The translations under genes and the position numbers were made by a program. A DNA stretch of 64,000 nucleotides from Flavobacterium sp. (GTDB taxonomy: Bacteria > Bacteroidota > Bacteroidia > Flavobacteriales > Flavobacteriaceae), in assembly GCF_017744675.1 (NCBI RefSeq), contig NZ_JAGIAV010000001.1:374498-438497 (forward strand), written 5' to 3'. A model generated the notes under the pieces. The model was not told the DNA's origin, did not search any database, and saw only the letters and a program-made list of their open reading frames with translations. Of this stretch, positions 16,706 to 24,152 are shown piece by piece; position 1 is the stretch's first letter; each line of letters begins with the position of its first letter.

Positions 16706-17575
16706 ATGAAAAAAAACTTTTCGCTATTTTTAATCTTTAGCGGCTTTTTAGCACTTAATGCTCAAACTGTCGAAGAAAAAATAGCTGCAAAAGCATGCGA
16801 ATGCCTAGAAAAAAGTTCTAAAATTACAGAAGATGTTTTTAGAGGCTGTTTGACTCAGCCAATGGGCGAATTGATTTTGACAGATAAAGACCCGAAAATT
16901 AGAGAATCAATAAATACAGTTGAAGGCATTCAAGGTATGATTGTAAGAGTTCAAGGTGTCATCACAAAAAAATGTCCGAACTTGATTCCAGAAATAAATC
17001 AAAACAAAGACGATGTTTTTTATAGCGAATCAAAAAACAAAAACGCGCAGAATTCTTATACAATCGCAAAAGATTTGATGCGTCAGAACAACCATAAATT
17101 GGCTCTCGAAAATTTTCAGCTGGCTATAAAAGAAGATCCTACTTTTGTTCTTGCCCTAGACGATATGGGAGTTTGCTACAGACAGTTAAATGATTATGAT
17201 AATGCCATTAAATATTACAGCAAATCTCTAGAGATTTATCCTGAAGGTAATTTTGCTCTAATGAATATTGGTGTTGTCTACACTTTAAAATCGGATTACA
17301 AAACGGCAATCAGTTATTATGAAAAACTGATTCAGTATCATCCAGACAATGCTGAAGGCTATTTTGGAGCTGGAAAAAACTATTTTATACTGAAAGATGA
17401 TGAAAAAGCATTAAACAATCTTTTTCTTGCTCACATTATCTACACTAACGAAAAATCAGATTACGCCAAAGATTCTGAACAGCTCATTGGAGCTCTTTAT
17501 CAGAAAATGAAATCAGAGAACAAAGAGGATTTATTCAAAAAAATTGCTGCAAAAAACAACATTAATATAGAATAA
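16706..17575 (+). CDS. Exported TPR-repeat protein
   Basis: A 289-residue protein with a signal peptide (MKKNFSLFLIFSGFLALNAQ). Residues 20-105 form an N-terminal region with paired cysteines (KACECLEKSS, RGCLTQP, KKCPNLIP) like other Bacteroidota periplasmic proteins. Residues about 115-250 carry tetratricopeptide repeats (ALDDMGVCYRQLNDYDNAIKYY; ALMNIGVVYTLKSDYKTAISYY; AEGYFGAGKNYF). TPR arrays mediate protein binding; the partner is unknown. It starts 25 bases after the M28 gene and ends two bases before the SRPBCC gene, so the three are probably one operon. Confidence 0.8.
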   Translation: MKKNFSLFLIFSGFLALNAQTVEEKIAAKACECLEKSSKITEDVFRGCLTQPMGELILTDKDPKIRESINTVEGIQGMIVRVQGVITKKCPNLIPEINQNKDDVFYSESKNKNAQNSYTIAKDLMRQNNHKLALENFQLAIKEDPTFVLALDDMGVCYRQLNDYDNAIKYYSKSLEIYPEGNFALMNIGVVYTLKSDYKTAISYYEKLIQYHPDNAEGYFGAGKNYFILKDDEKALNNLFLAHIIYTNEKSDYAKDSEQLIGALYQKMKSENKEDLFKKIAAKNNINIE

Positions 17576-17577
17576 AT

Positions 17578-17997
17578 ATGGCAACAAACATTTCTACAAT
17601 CGTTTTAGATGCCCCAACCGAAAAAGTTTGGAACGCATTAACACAACCAGAATTGGTGAAACAATGGCAGTACGGAAGCGAATTGCTTACGACTTGGAAA
17701 ACGGGTACCGAAATCAGATTTAGAAATGAATGGGAAGGCCAAGTTTTTGAGCAATGGGGTACCGTTTTAGAAGTTATTCCAAATCAGAAAATTAAATATT
17801 CTCTATTTTTCCCTCGACCAGGATTAGAAGACAAACCAGAAAATTATTTTATAATGAGTTATGTTCTGAGTGAAGAAAATCAGAAAACAAAACTCGAAAT
17901 AATTCAGGAAGATAATCGTCCAGGAGCTGTTCAGGAAGAACCGCAAGGCGAAGAAAATCCAATTCTTCAAGGTTTGAAAGCTGTAATTGAGGCTTAA
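17578..17997 (+). CDS. SRPBCC (AHSA1-like) domain protein
   Basis: A 139-residue single-domain protein of the START-like SRPBCC fold, which encloses a hydrophobic pocket. Typical features are the start TNISTIVLDAPTEKVWNALTQPELVKQWQYG and the middle WEGQVFEQWGTVLEVIPNQKIKYSLFFP. Family members bind small ligands or, in AHSA1, stimulate Hsp90; no specific role can be read here. It starts two bases behind the TPR gene, last in that run, and is followed by a bidirectional terminator wrapped in inverted arms. Confidence 0.82.
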   Translation: MATNISTIVLDAPTEKVWNALTQPELVKQWQYGSELLTTWKTGTEIRFRNEWEGQVFEQWGTVLEVIPNQKIKYSLFFPRPGLEDKPENYFIMSYVLSEENQKTKLEIIQEDNRPGAVQEEPQGEENPILQGLKAVIEA

Positions 17998-18009
17998 GAC
18001 AGGTTCAAA

Positions 18010-18113
18010 GTGCCAGAGAAACAAAGCGACAAAGATTAAAAAAGCACTATGAAAATAGTGCTTTAGTTTTTTAGATAAGTACAGAAATCTTTGTCACTTT
18101 GTTTCTCTGGCAC
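18010..18113. repeat. 28-bp inverted arms around a bidirectional terminator
   Basis: Left arm 18010-18037 and right arm 18086-18113 are complementary at 27 of 28 positions. They consist of 'acaaagngacaaag'-type words. Between them lies the terminator stem aaagcactat / atagtgcttt (18041-18064). The unit separates two convergent genes. A relative with the same terminator stem lies at 56650-56778. Confidence 0.85.
18039..18066. terminator. Bidirectional terminator between convergent genes
   Basis: Stem aaagcactat / atagtgcttt with a four-base loop, A-run before and T-rich sequence after. It can serve the SRPBCC gene (+) and the rhodanese gene (-). Confidence 0.8.
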
Positions 18114-18121
18114 CTCAATAA

Positions 18122-18517
18122 TCAACATGCACATTCTATTTTCAAGCCTTGCTTTTCACCTTTTGTGCCTTCGGTTGCATATCCGTCAATTTTCCACCAT
18201 TCTAGACCGCCAATTAGCTCTTTTACTTTAAAACCTAACTTGGTCATATTCAAAGCTCCTTTTGTAGAAGCATTACAGCCAATTCCGGTGCAATAAGTCA
18301 CATACAAAACATCTTTATCTAAATGCTGTGTCGTTTCTAAATTCATTTCGCGATGCGGAATATTAACCGCATTCGGAATATGTTCTTCATCGTAGCCAAA
18401 AGCTCTTCTGGCATCGATTACGATGATATTTTCGCCGTTGTTTAAAGCTTCAAATAAATCTGAAGGATCCATTTCATAAGCTAACTTGTTTTCATAATGT
18501 TTAATTTGTGCTTCCAT
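18122..18517 (-). CDS. Rhodanese-like domain protein
   Basis: A 131-residue single rhodanese domain, a sulfur-carrier or sulfurtransferase fold acting in the cytoplasm. The CH2-type motifs are visible: IIVIDARRAFGYDEEHIPNAVNIPH (about 31-55) and the active-site loop with Cys76 in VTYCTGIGCNASTKGA. A second cysteine, Cys81, lies in the loop, and the C-terminus ends ECAC with two more, which is unusual and could allow disulfide or persulfide relay. It is divergent from a LysR regulator gene 146 bases away, which may control it. Confidence 0.88.
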   Translation of the reverse strand: MEAQIKHYENKLAYEMDPSDLFEALNNGENIIVIDARRAFGYDEEHIPNAVNIPHREMNLETTQHLDKDVLYVTYCTGIGCNASTKGALNMTKLGFKVKELIGGLEWWKIDGYATEGTKGEKQGLKIECAC

Positions 18518-18663
18518 GTTGTTTGAGTTTTGATGTTTTTACTTTTCCAAAAGTAGCAGAACATAAAACACCAGAAAAACGAAAAGAATTCATCAAGAGC
18601 ATTACTTTTTTTCATACAAAAGCCAATCTAAAATTTTGTTACTTTGCGTATTAATCTTCAAAA

Positions 18664-19566
18664 ATGGAAATACGCCACTTAAAATTGATAAAAGCAATTG
18701 TCGAAGAAGGAAGCATTACCAAAGCGATCGACAAACTTCATTTGACACAATCGGCTTTGAGCCATCAGCTCAAAGAAGCAGAATATCAATTGGGTACTGC
18801 CATTTTTTTGAGAACGAATAAAAAACTGGTGCTTACAAAAGCAGGCGAAAAAATCTACGAACTTGCTAATGAAATCCTAAACAAGCTGGCTGAAACCGAA
18901 ACTCAAATCAAACAAATGGTTTTTGGCGAACATGGCGAAATCAGAATCAGTACAGAATGTTTCTCGAGTTACCATTGGCTTCCTTCGGTTTTAAAGCAAT
19001 TCCATCTTTTATATCCAAATGTTGAACTGAAAATTGTAGCCGAAGCCACTCATATTCCGTTGCAAAAACTGCTAGAAAATACTATTGATATTGCCATTGT
19101 AAGCGATCAGATAAAAGACAGCAATATCAAATATCAAGAGCTTTTTCAGGACGAAATGGTAATGGTGGTTTCAGAAAATCATTCTTGGGCCGATAAAAAA
19201 TATATTGTTGCAGAAGATTTCATCAACGAACATCTGATTATTCATTCGCTTCCGCTGGAAACCGTTACCATTCATCAGTTTCTTTTGGCTCCAGCCAAAG
19301 TAAGTCCGAAAAAAATAACACCAATGCCCTTAACCGAAGCTTCTCTCGAAATGGTAAAAGCCGACATGGGCGTTATGTCTATGGCAAAATGGGCGTTTAC
19401 ACCTTATTTAAAAACCACTTCGTTGCGAGCAGTTAAAATTGGAAAAAACGGACTGAAGAGAAAACATTTTATTGCAACTCGTGCCAAGGAAAATTATCCT
19501 GATTACTTTCATCACTTTATCAGCTTTTTACAAAACGAAATCAACTTGCAATGGAATATTCAATAA
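18664..19566 (+). CDS. LysR-family transcriptional regulator
   Basis: A 300-residue DNA-binding regulator. The N-terminal winged helix-turn-helix covers residues 1-60 (RHLKLIKAIVEEGSITKAIDKLHLTQSALSHQLKEAE). A linker helix follows, then a periplasmic-binding-protein-like effector domain from about 90 to 295 (HGEIRISTECFSSYHWLPSVLKQF). Regulators of this family usually control the gene divergent to them; here that is the rhodanese gene. The sequence resembles MetR-like LysR proteins, so a sulfur-metabolism role is possible but unproven. It overlaps the following GNAT gene by 16 bases. Confidence 0.88.
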   Translation: MEIRHLKLIKAIVEEGSITKAIDKLHLTQSALSHQLKEAEYQLGTAIFLRTNKKLVLTKAGEKIYELANEILNKLAETETQIKQMVFGEHGEIRISTECFSSYHWLPSVLKQFHLLYPNVELKIVAEATHIPLQKLLENTIDIAIVSDQIKDSNIKYQELFQDEMVMVVSENHSWADKKYIVAEDFINEHLIIHSLPLETVTIHQFLLAPAKVSPKKITPMPLTEASLEMVKADMGVMSMAKWAFTPYLKTTSLRAVKIGKNGLKRKHFIATRAKENYPDYFHHFISFLQNEINLQWNIQ

Positions 19567-20000
19567 GAAACTGCGAAATTGCAGATTTGCCTAAACTACT
19601 CGTTTTAATTGAAAAACACGCCGAATTTGAAAAAGCCGAATTCTCTCCCGAAGGGAAGGAAGAAGGTTTAAAAAATGCTTTATTCGGTCCAAATCCCAAA
19701 TTACATTGTTTGGTTGTGGCTACAAAAGAAACCATTGTCGGTTACACTTCTTATACTTTTGATTTTTCAACTTGGAACGCTCAAAACTTTCTCTACATGG
19801 ACTGTTTGTTTTTGGAAGAAGAAACAAGAGGTTTTGGCATTGGCGAAATTTTAATCGAAAAATTAAAAGAAATCGGGAAACAAAACAATTGCGTCAACAT
19901 ACAATGGCAAACGCCAGAATTCAATACCAGAGCGATTAAATTTTACAACAGATTGGGAGCAAAAGGAAAAGACAAAGTGCGTTTTACTTTAACTTTGTAA
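19551..20000 (+). CDS. GNAT-family N-acetyltransferase
   Basis: A 149-residue acetyltransferase of the GNAT fold. The acetyl-CoA-binding stretch is LFLEEETRGFGIGEILIEKLKEIG (about 87-110), preceded by the core strand YTFDFSTWNAQNFLYMD and followed by the end FNTRAIKFYNRLGAK. The sequence resembles spermidine/thialysine-type small-molecule acetyltransferases (an EFEKAEFSPEG-like segment after the first helix), so an amine substrate is plausible. It starts 16 bases inside the end of the LysR gene, which implies translational coupling. Confidence 0.82.
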   Translation: MEYSIRNCEIADLPKLLVLIEKHAEFEKAEFSPEGKEEGLKNALFGPNPKLHCLVVATKETIVGYTSYTFDFSTWNAQNFLYMDCLFLEEETRGFGIGEILIEKLKEIGKQNNCVNIQWQTPEFNTRAIKFYNRLGAKGKDKVRFTLTL

Positions 20001-20028
20001 AAAAATAATCTAGCAAAGTTGATATTTT

Positions 20029-20154
20029 ATTTCACGCAGATTTTACAAGATTTAAGCTGATAAACGCAGATAATTATTTCAAATAAATCTGTAAAAAATC
20101 TGTCGAATCCGCGTGAAACAAAAAACTTTGCGACTCTGCGACTTTGCGAGATTA
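20029..20154. repeat. Inverted 'cgcagatt' arms followed by a 'ctttgcg' repeat
   Basis: The spacer begins with tttcacgcagatttta (20029-20044) and, about 55 bases on, its imperfect inverse ends gaatccgcgtgaaa (to 20118). Directly after comes the 36-bp repeat 20119-20154, which is 35/36 identical to positions 2-37 of the window. No gene is present. Confidence 0.75.
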
Positions 20155-20177
20155 TTACTTAACCTCAAAATAAAAAA

Positions 20178-21014
20178 ATGACAAAAATAAGTATACTCGG
20201 CTGCGGCTGGCTCGGATTTCCTTTAGCAAAAACATTAATTGCAAAAGGTATTTCAATAAACGGATCCACAACTTCAGAAAATAAACTTTCGATTTTAAAA
20301 GATGCTGGAATAAATCCATTTCTTGTCATCCTGAGCGAAGTCCAAGGAACCATTGAAAGCGAAAGTATTTCTAAGAACATTGCCGATTTTTTAGCGGAAA
20401 GCGACATTTTGATTATCGATATTCCGCCAAAATTGAGAGCAGTTGATCCCAATGCTGGGAAAAAAGCGTTTGTCGAAAAAATCAAGAACTTAATTCCGTT
20501 CATAGAAAAATCAACGGTAAAGAAAGTTCTTTTTGTAAGTTCAACATCGGTTTATGGCGATGATAGCAATATAATTACGGAAGAAACAATTCCAAATCCA
20601 GATACAGAGAGTGGGAAACAATTGGTTTTAACTGAAAAATTGCTGCAAGAAAATCAAAACTTCGAAACCACTATTCTACGTTTTGGCGGACTTATTGGTG
20701 AAGATCGCCATCCTGTTAAGTTTCTAGCAGGAAAAGAAAATCTAGAAAATCCAGACGCACCAATAAATTTGATTCACCTAAACGATTGCATCGGAATAAT
20801 TGAGGAAATTGTAAATCAATCCAAATGGAATGACATTTTCAATGCCGTTGCTCCTTTTCATCCAACAAGAGAGGCGTTTTATTCCCAAAAGGCGATTAAA
20901 ATGAATTTGCCAGAACCGAAATTCAGTTCAGAAAAGTCAAACCTCAAAAAGGTTATTTCAAGTGAAAAAATTGAAACCATTTTAAACTATAAATTTAGAT
21001 TGGACGAATATTAA
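20178..21014 (+). CDS. NAD-dependent epimerase/dehydratase-like protein
   Basis: A 278-residue protein of the extended short-chain dehydrogenase fold. The Rossmann fingerprint GxGxxG is at residues 8-13 (ILGCGWLGFPLAKTL). The VSSTSVYGDD segment around residues 119-128 carries the Ser/Tyr region. The C-terminal part contains PINLIHLNDCIGIIEEIV, typical of YeeZ-type NAD(P)-binding proteins. The usual Tyr-x-x-x-Lys pair is not obvious (VYGDDSN instead), so catalysis may differ or be absent. Substrate unknown. Start ATG at 20178, with an inverted 'accatataag' repeat directly behind the stop. Confidence 0.8.
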   Translation: MTKISILGCGWLGFPLAKTLIAKGISINGSTTSENKLSILKDAGINPFLVILSEVQGTIESESISKNIADFLAESDILIIDIPPKLRAVDPNAGKKAFVEKIKNLIPFIEKSTVKKVLFVSSTSVYGDDSNIITEETIPNPDTESGKQLVLTEKLLQENQNFETTILRFGGLIGEDRHPVKFLAGKENLENPDAPINLIHLNDCIGIIEEIVNQSKWNDIFNAVAPFHPTREAFYSQKAIKMNLPEPKFSSEKSNLKKVISSEKIETILNYKFRLDEY

Positions 21015-21085
21015 ACCATATAAGTTATATAAGAAATTTAAGTTTCGACGCTTTGATTAAATGAACTTATATAACTTATATGGTT
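21013..21085. repeat. Inverted 'accatataagttatataag' repeat
   Basis: A left copy (21013-21033) and an inverted right copy (21059-21085) flank about 25 bases. The right copy is identical over 27 bp to 22512-22538. A third, wider pair lies at 62179-62330. Confidence 0.8.
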
Positions 21086-21123
21086 CAAAAAAAATTCGCG
21101 AACTTTGCTTTTAAACCAAAAGT

Positions 21124-21600
21124 ATGGAAACAGTTTATATCAATTCGCCTCTTGGAATCACCAAAATTATTGGGAATGAAAATGGTATTTCGGTAATTTC
21201 TGTTTCTGATGTGGGCACAAATGAAGTTTCAGAAACCATTCCTGAAGTTTTACAAGATGCCGTTTTGCAGTTAAATGAATATTTTGAAGGCAAAAGAACC
21301 GATTTTGATTTGAAACTGAATCCGCAAGGAACAGAATTTCAGCAGAAAGTCTGGAAATCGTTATTAGAAATTCCATACGGAAAAACAGTAAGCTACATGG
21401 ACCAAACCAAAAAGCTTGGCGATGTAAAAGCAATTCGCGCCGTAGCCTCGGCAAATGGTAAAAATCCGCTCTGGATTGTGGTTCCTTGTCACCGCGTTAT
21501 TGGCACAAACGGATCTTTAACAGGATATGCCGGCGGATTGTCTCGCAAAAAATGGCTTTTGGAACATGAATCGCCATCTCAACAGCAAAGTTTATTTTAG
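21124..21600 (+). CDS. ogt: Methylated-DNA--protein-cysteine methyltransferase
   Basis: A 158-residue suicide DNA-repair enzyme that removes alkyl groups from O6-alkylguanine. The active-site motif PCHRV is at residues 121-125, with acceptor Cys122. It is preceded by the helix-turn-helix region (GTEFQQKVWKSLLEIPYGKTVSY) and the Arg finger zone (AIRAVASANGKNP), and followed by GYAGGLSRKKWLLEHE. The length and missing Ada N-terminal domain indicate the Ogt/MGMT type. Start ATG at 21124, between repeat-bearing spacers. Confidence 0.94.
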   Translation: METVYINSPLGITKIIGNENGISVISVSDVGTNEVSETIPEVLQDAVLQLNEYFEGKRTDFDLKLNPQGTEFQQKVWKSLLEIPYGKTVSYMDQTKKLGDVKAIRAVASANGKNPLWIVVPCHRVIGTNGSLTGYAGGLSRKKWLLEHESPSQQQSLF

Positions 21601-21604
21601 TCTT

Positions 21605-21748
21605 TTGCCACGAATTTCACTAATTTCCACTAATTAAATTTAATACTTTTAAATTATGTTTTTTTAAAGTAATAAATTTCTTCCATATTCAGCTAATTCT
21701 TTATTTATCCATAAAAAGAATTTGTGTAAATTCGTGAAATCGTGGCAA
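21605..21748. repeat. Imperfect inverted 'gccacgaattt' arms
   Basis: Left arm ttgccacgaatttcactaat (21605-21624) and right arm ending aattcgtgaaatcgtggcaa (21729-21748) are inverted copies. The stretch between them is AT-rich with no gene. Same word family as 5622-5643 and 59655-59794. Confidence 0.7.
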
Positions 21749-21755
21749 CAACATT

Positions 21756-22469
21756 ATGATTGAAAAAATAAACCTCAATAACATTTTATTTCTTGATATA
21801 GAAACCGTTCCTGAAGAAGAGAATTTCAATTCGCTTGACGCGGAAATGCAATCACTTTGGGATTTAAAAACGCAATATCAGCGAAAAGACGAGTTTACAC
21901 CAGAAGAATTTTACGAACGTGCTGGAATTTGGGCTGAATTTGGAAAGATAATCTGTATTTCGGTTGGCTTTTTTACCATCAAAGGCGATGTTCGTAATTT
22001 TAGAGTGACTTCTTTCTTTGGTGAAGAAAAGAAAATCCTAAAAGACTTTTCGAATCTGATTAACAATCATTTCAATCAGCCTCAGCATTTGATGTGCGGA
22101 CATAATTCGAAAGAGTTTGATATTCCTTTTATTGCTCGAAGAATGATCATCAACCAAATGCCAATTCCAGACAAACTGAATTTATTTGGAAAAAAACCTT
22201 GGGAAATTCCGCATTTAGACACTTTAGAGTTATGGAAGTTTGGCGATTACAAGCATTTTACTTCGCTAAAATTATTAACTAAGATTCTTGGCGTTCCTTC
22301 CCCAAAAGGTGATATCGACGGAAGTCAGGTCGCGCATGTCTATTATGTCGAAAAAGATATTGACCGAATCATTACCTATTGCGAAAAAGATACAATTGCC
22401 GTAGCTCAAATTTTCTTGCGCCTACGCCGAGAAGATTTGTTGATTGAGGAAGAGATTATTCATGTCTAA
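21756..22469 (+). CDS. PolB-like 3'-5' exonuclease (DEDD family)
   Basis: A 237-residue protein with a DnaQ-like exonuclease fold of the 'predicted 3'-5' exonuclease related to PolB' family. The four metal ligands can be followed: Asp14 and Glu16 in LFLDIETVPEE, Asp122 in CGHNSKEFDIPF, and Asp212 in YCEKDTIAVAQ (with Tyr208 four residues earlier, the DEDDy form). It acts on DNA or RNA 3' ends; the cellular role is not established. The neighbouring genes are ogt and an AlkZ-like protein, so the three may form a DNA-repair neighbourhood. Confidence 0.85.
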   Translation: MIEKINLNNILFLDIETVPEEENFNSLDAEMQSLWDLKTQYQRKDEFTPEEFYERAGIWAEFGKIICISVGFFTIKGDVRNFRVTSFFGEEKKILKDFSNLINNHFNQPQHLMCGHNSKEFDIPFIARRMIINQMPIPDKLNLFGKKPWEIPHLDTLELWKFGDYKHFTSLKLLTKILGVPSPKGDIDGSQVAHVYYVEKDIDRIITYCEKDTIAVAQIFLRLRREDLLIEEEIIHV

Positions 22470-22474
22470 TTAAA

Positions 22475-22540
22475 GTAACAAAGGGACAGAGAAACAAAGA
22501 GACAAAGTTTTAAATGAACTTATATAACTTATATGGTTTA
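22475..22540. repeat. Spacer with 'caaagagacaaag' and 'cttatataacttatatgg' repeats
   Basis: Repeated words aacaaagggacagagaaacaaagagacaaag (positions 22479-22508) belong to the family seen around 18.0 and 56.7 kb. They are followed by a 27-bp copy (22512-22538) identical to 21059-21085. The second repeat ends six bases before the next ATG. Confidence 0.75.
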
Positions 22541-22544
22541 AAAA

Positions 22545-23618
22545 ATGACATACGAGGAAATTTCACATTATCGTTTGGTTTCGCAAAAGCTTTACAAAAC
22601 AAGTGCTTGTTTGCCACAAGAAATTGTGAAGCATTTTGGTGCTATGCAGGCTCAAGATTATGCTATGGCAAAATGGGCAATTGGTTCTCGTTGCGATGCT
22701 GGCGAAAAAGAGATAGAAGAAGCGATAAATTCAGCCAAAATTATCCGAACCCATATTCTGCGTCCAACCTGGCATTTTGTTTCTCCTGATGATATTTACT
22801 GGATGCTTGATATTTCGGCTCCACAAGTGAAACGTTTCACTGCTTCTGCCGCTAAAAAATTTGGCTATGATGAGAAAAAGCTAAATCAGACGAATGCTTC
22901 TATCGAAAAATTGTTAACAGGGAATAATCATCTCACTCGTGATGAAATTATGCAGGAACTTGGCATTAAGAAAACTTCAAAAGAAGACTTTCTAAGTGCA
23001 GCGATTATGATGAATGCAGAATTGGATGGTTTGGTCTGTAATGGAAAAATGAAAGGCAAACAAATTACGTATGCTTTACTTGAAGAAAGAGTTTCTAAAC
23101 CAATTTCTAAATTTACCAAAGAAGAAGCGTTAGTAAAACTCGCTTTACGTTATTTTGAAAGTCACGGTCCAGCAACGGTACTCGATTTTTCGTGGTGGTC
23201 AGGTTTTGCACCAACAATTTGTCAAAAAGCAATTAACGCAATAGAGTTGCAATTGAACCGTATAACCATTGACAATCAGCACTATTGGTTTAAAAAAGAC
23301 CTTAAAAATGAGGATACCTTTCGCGAAAGCGTACATTTTCTTCCCGCTTTTGATGAGATCTTAATTTCGTATAAAACACGTGAAGCTTCTTTTAATACAG
23401 AACATCAATCGAAAGTTTTTACTAATAATGGCATTTTCAAACCCATAATTTTAGAGAATGGAAAAGTGGTTGGCATTTGGAAAAGAACCTTCAAAAAAGA
23501 TCACGCTAAAATAGAAACAGAATTTTTTAAGGAATTCGAGACAGATAAAAAGCAGCTCTTATTTGAAGGAATTAAATCTTTTGAAACTTATTTGGAAAGC
23601 AAAATTGTGATTGAATAA
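22545..23618 (+). CDS. Winged-helix DNA-binding protein, AlkZ/YcaQ-like
   Basis: A 357-residue protein of the HTH_42 (AlkZ-like) family. Members with the QxQ or QxD motif act as DNA glycosylases on bulky or crosslinked bases. Family-like sequence includes AMQAQDYAMAKWAIGSR near residue 35, ILRPTWHFVSPDDIYWMLDISAP around 72-94, and a C-terminal DEILISYKTRE segment. The 'QAQD' at about residues 35-38 fits the position of the catalytic QxD/QxQ motif. Beside ogt and an exonuclease, a DNA-repair role is a fair inference. Start ATG at 22545. Confidence 0.78.
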   Translation: MTYEEISHYRLVSQKLYKTSACLPQEIVKHFGAMQAQDYAMAKWAIGSRCDAGEKEIEEAINSAKIIRTHILRPTWHFVSPDDIYWMLDISAPQVKRFTASAAKKFGYDEKKLNQTNASIEKLLTGNNHLTRDEIMQELGIKKTSKEDFLSAAIMMNAELDGLVCNGKMKGKQITYALLEERVSKPISKFTKEEALVKLALRYFESHGPATVLDFSWWSGFAPTICQKAINAIELQLNRITIDNQHYWFKKDLKNEDTFRESVHFLPAFDEILISYKTREASFNTEHQSKVFTNNGIFKPIILENGKVVGIWKRTFKKDHAKIETEFFKEFETDKKQLLFEGIKSFETYLESKIVIE

Positions 23619-23654
23619 AATTTTTAAAGGTTTAAAAAAATCAAAAATTATTAA

Positions 23655-24074
23655 ATGAATAAAAAAACTATTGCCCTTATTTTCTCATTCTTAGGAATCG
23701 TTTCGTTATTTCTTCCATATAATCAGAATATTGTAATTGCTTGTGGCAAAAACTTCAGTTCAAAAGAATATTATCATAATAGCTTTATAAATTTCATTAC
23801 AGAATTCTTTAATAGAACACTGAATCTTAGCGATATAATTGAAGTCTTCCTTATTCTTATTATTTATTTTTCACTTATTTTTTCTTCGATTCTATTTTTA
23901 TTTAATAAAATCAGAATTTCTATTTTTCTTATTGTCATAACATTAATCTTAATGACTATCTCTTTCGTTAGTTCAAGGAATGATTTGCTTTTTGGATATT
24001 ATCTAATGGCTTTTCATCAAATATTATTTTTGTTTTACATCGTAAAATCAAAAAACAAATTCAAACTGGCTTGA
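23655..24074 (+). CDS. Small integral membrane protein of unknown function
   Basis: A 139-residue protein with about four hydrophobic segments (roughly 6-22, 55-80, 85-105 and 112-130) and few charged residues. The first two are joined by a polar loop (CGKNFSSKEYYHNSF). Its base composition is even more AT-rich than the neighbours. No domain recognised. It begins 37 bases after the AlkZ-like gene. The start ATG at 23655 is the only reasonable one. Confidence 0.65.
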   Translation: MNKKTIALIFSFLGIVSLFLPYNQNIVIACGKNFSSKEYYHNSFINFITEFFNRTLNLSDIIEVFLILIIYFSLIFSSILFLFNKIRISIFLIVITLILMTISFVSSRNDLLFGYYLMAFHQILFLFYIVKSKNKFKLA

Positions 24075-24152
24075 GTATATCTTGAAATATCAAATTTACT
24101 TTTGTAATTGTCATTGCAATTGATTTATTTACATTTACAAAAAATTACAATT

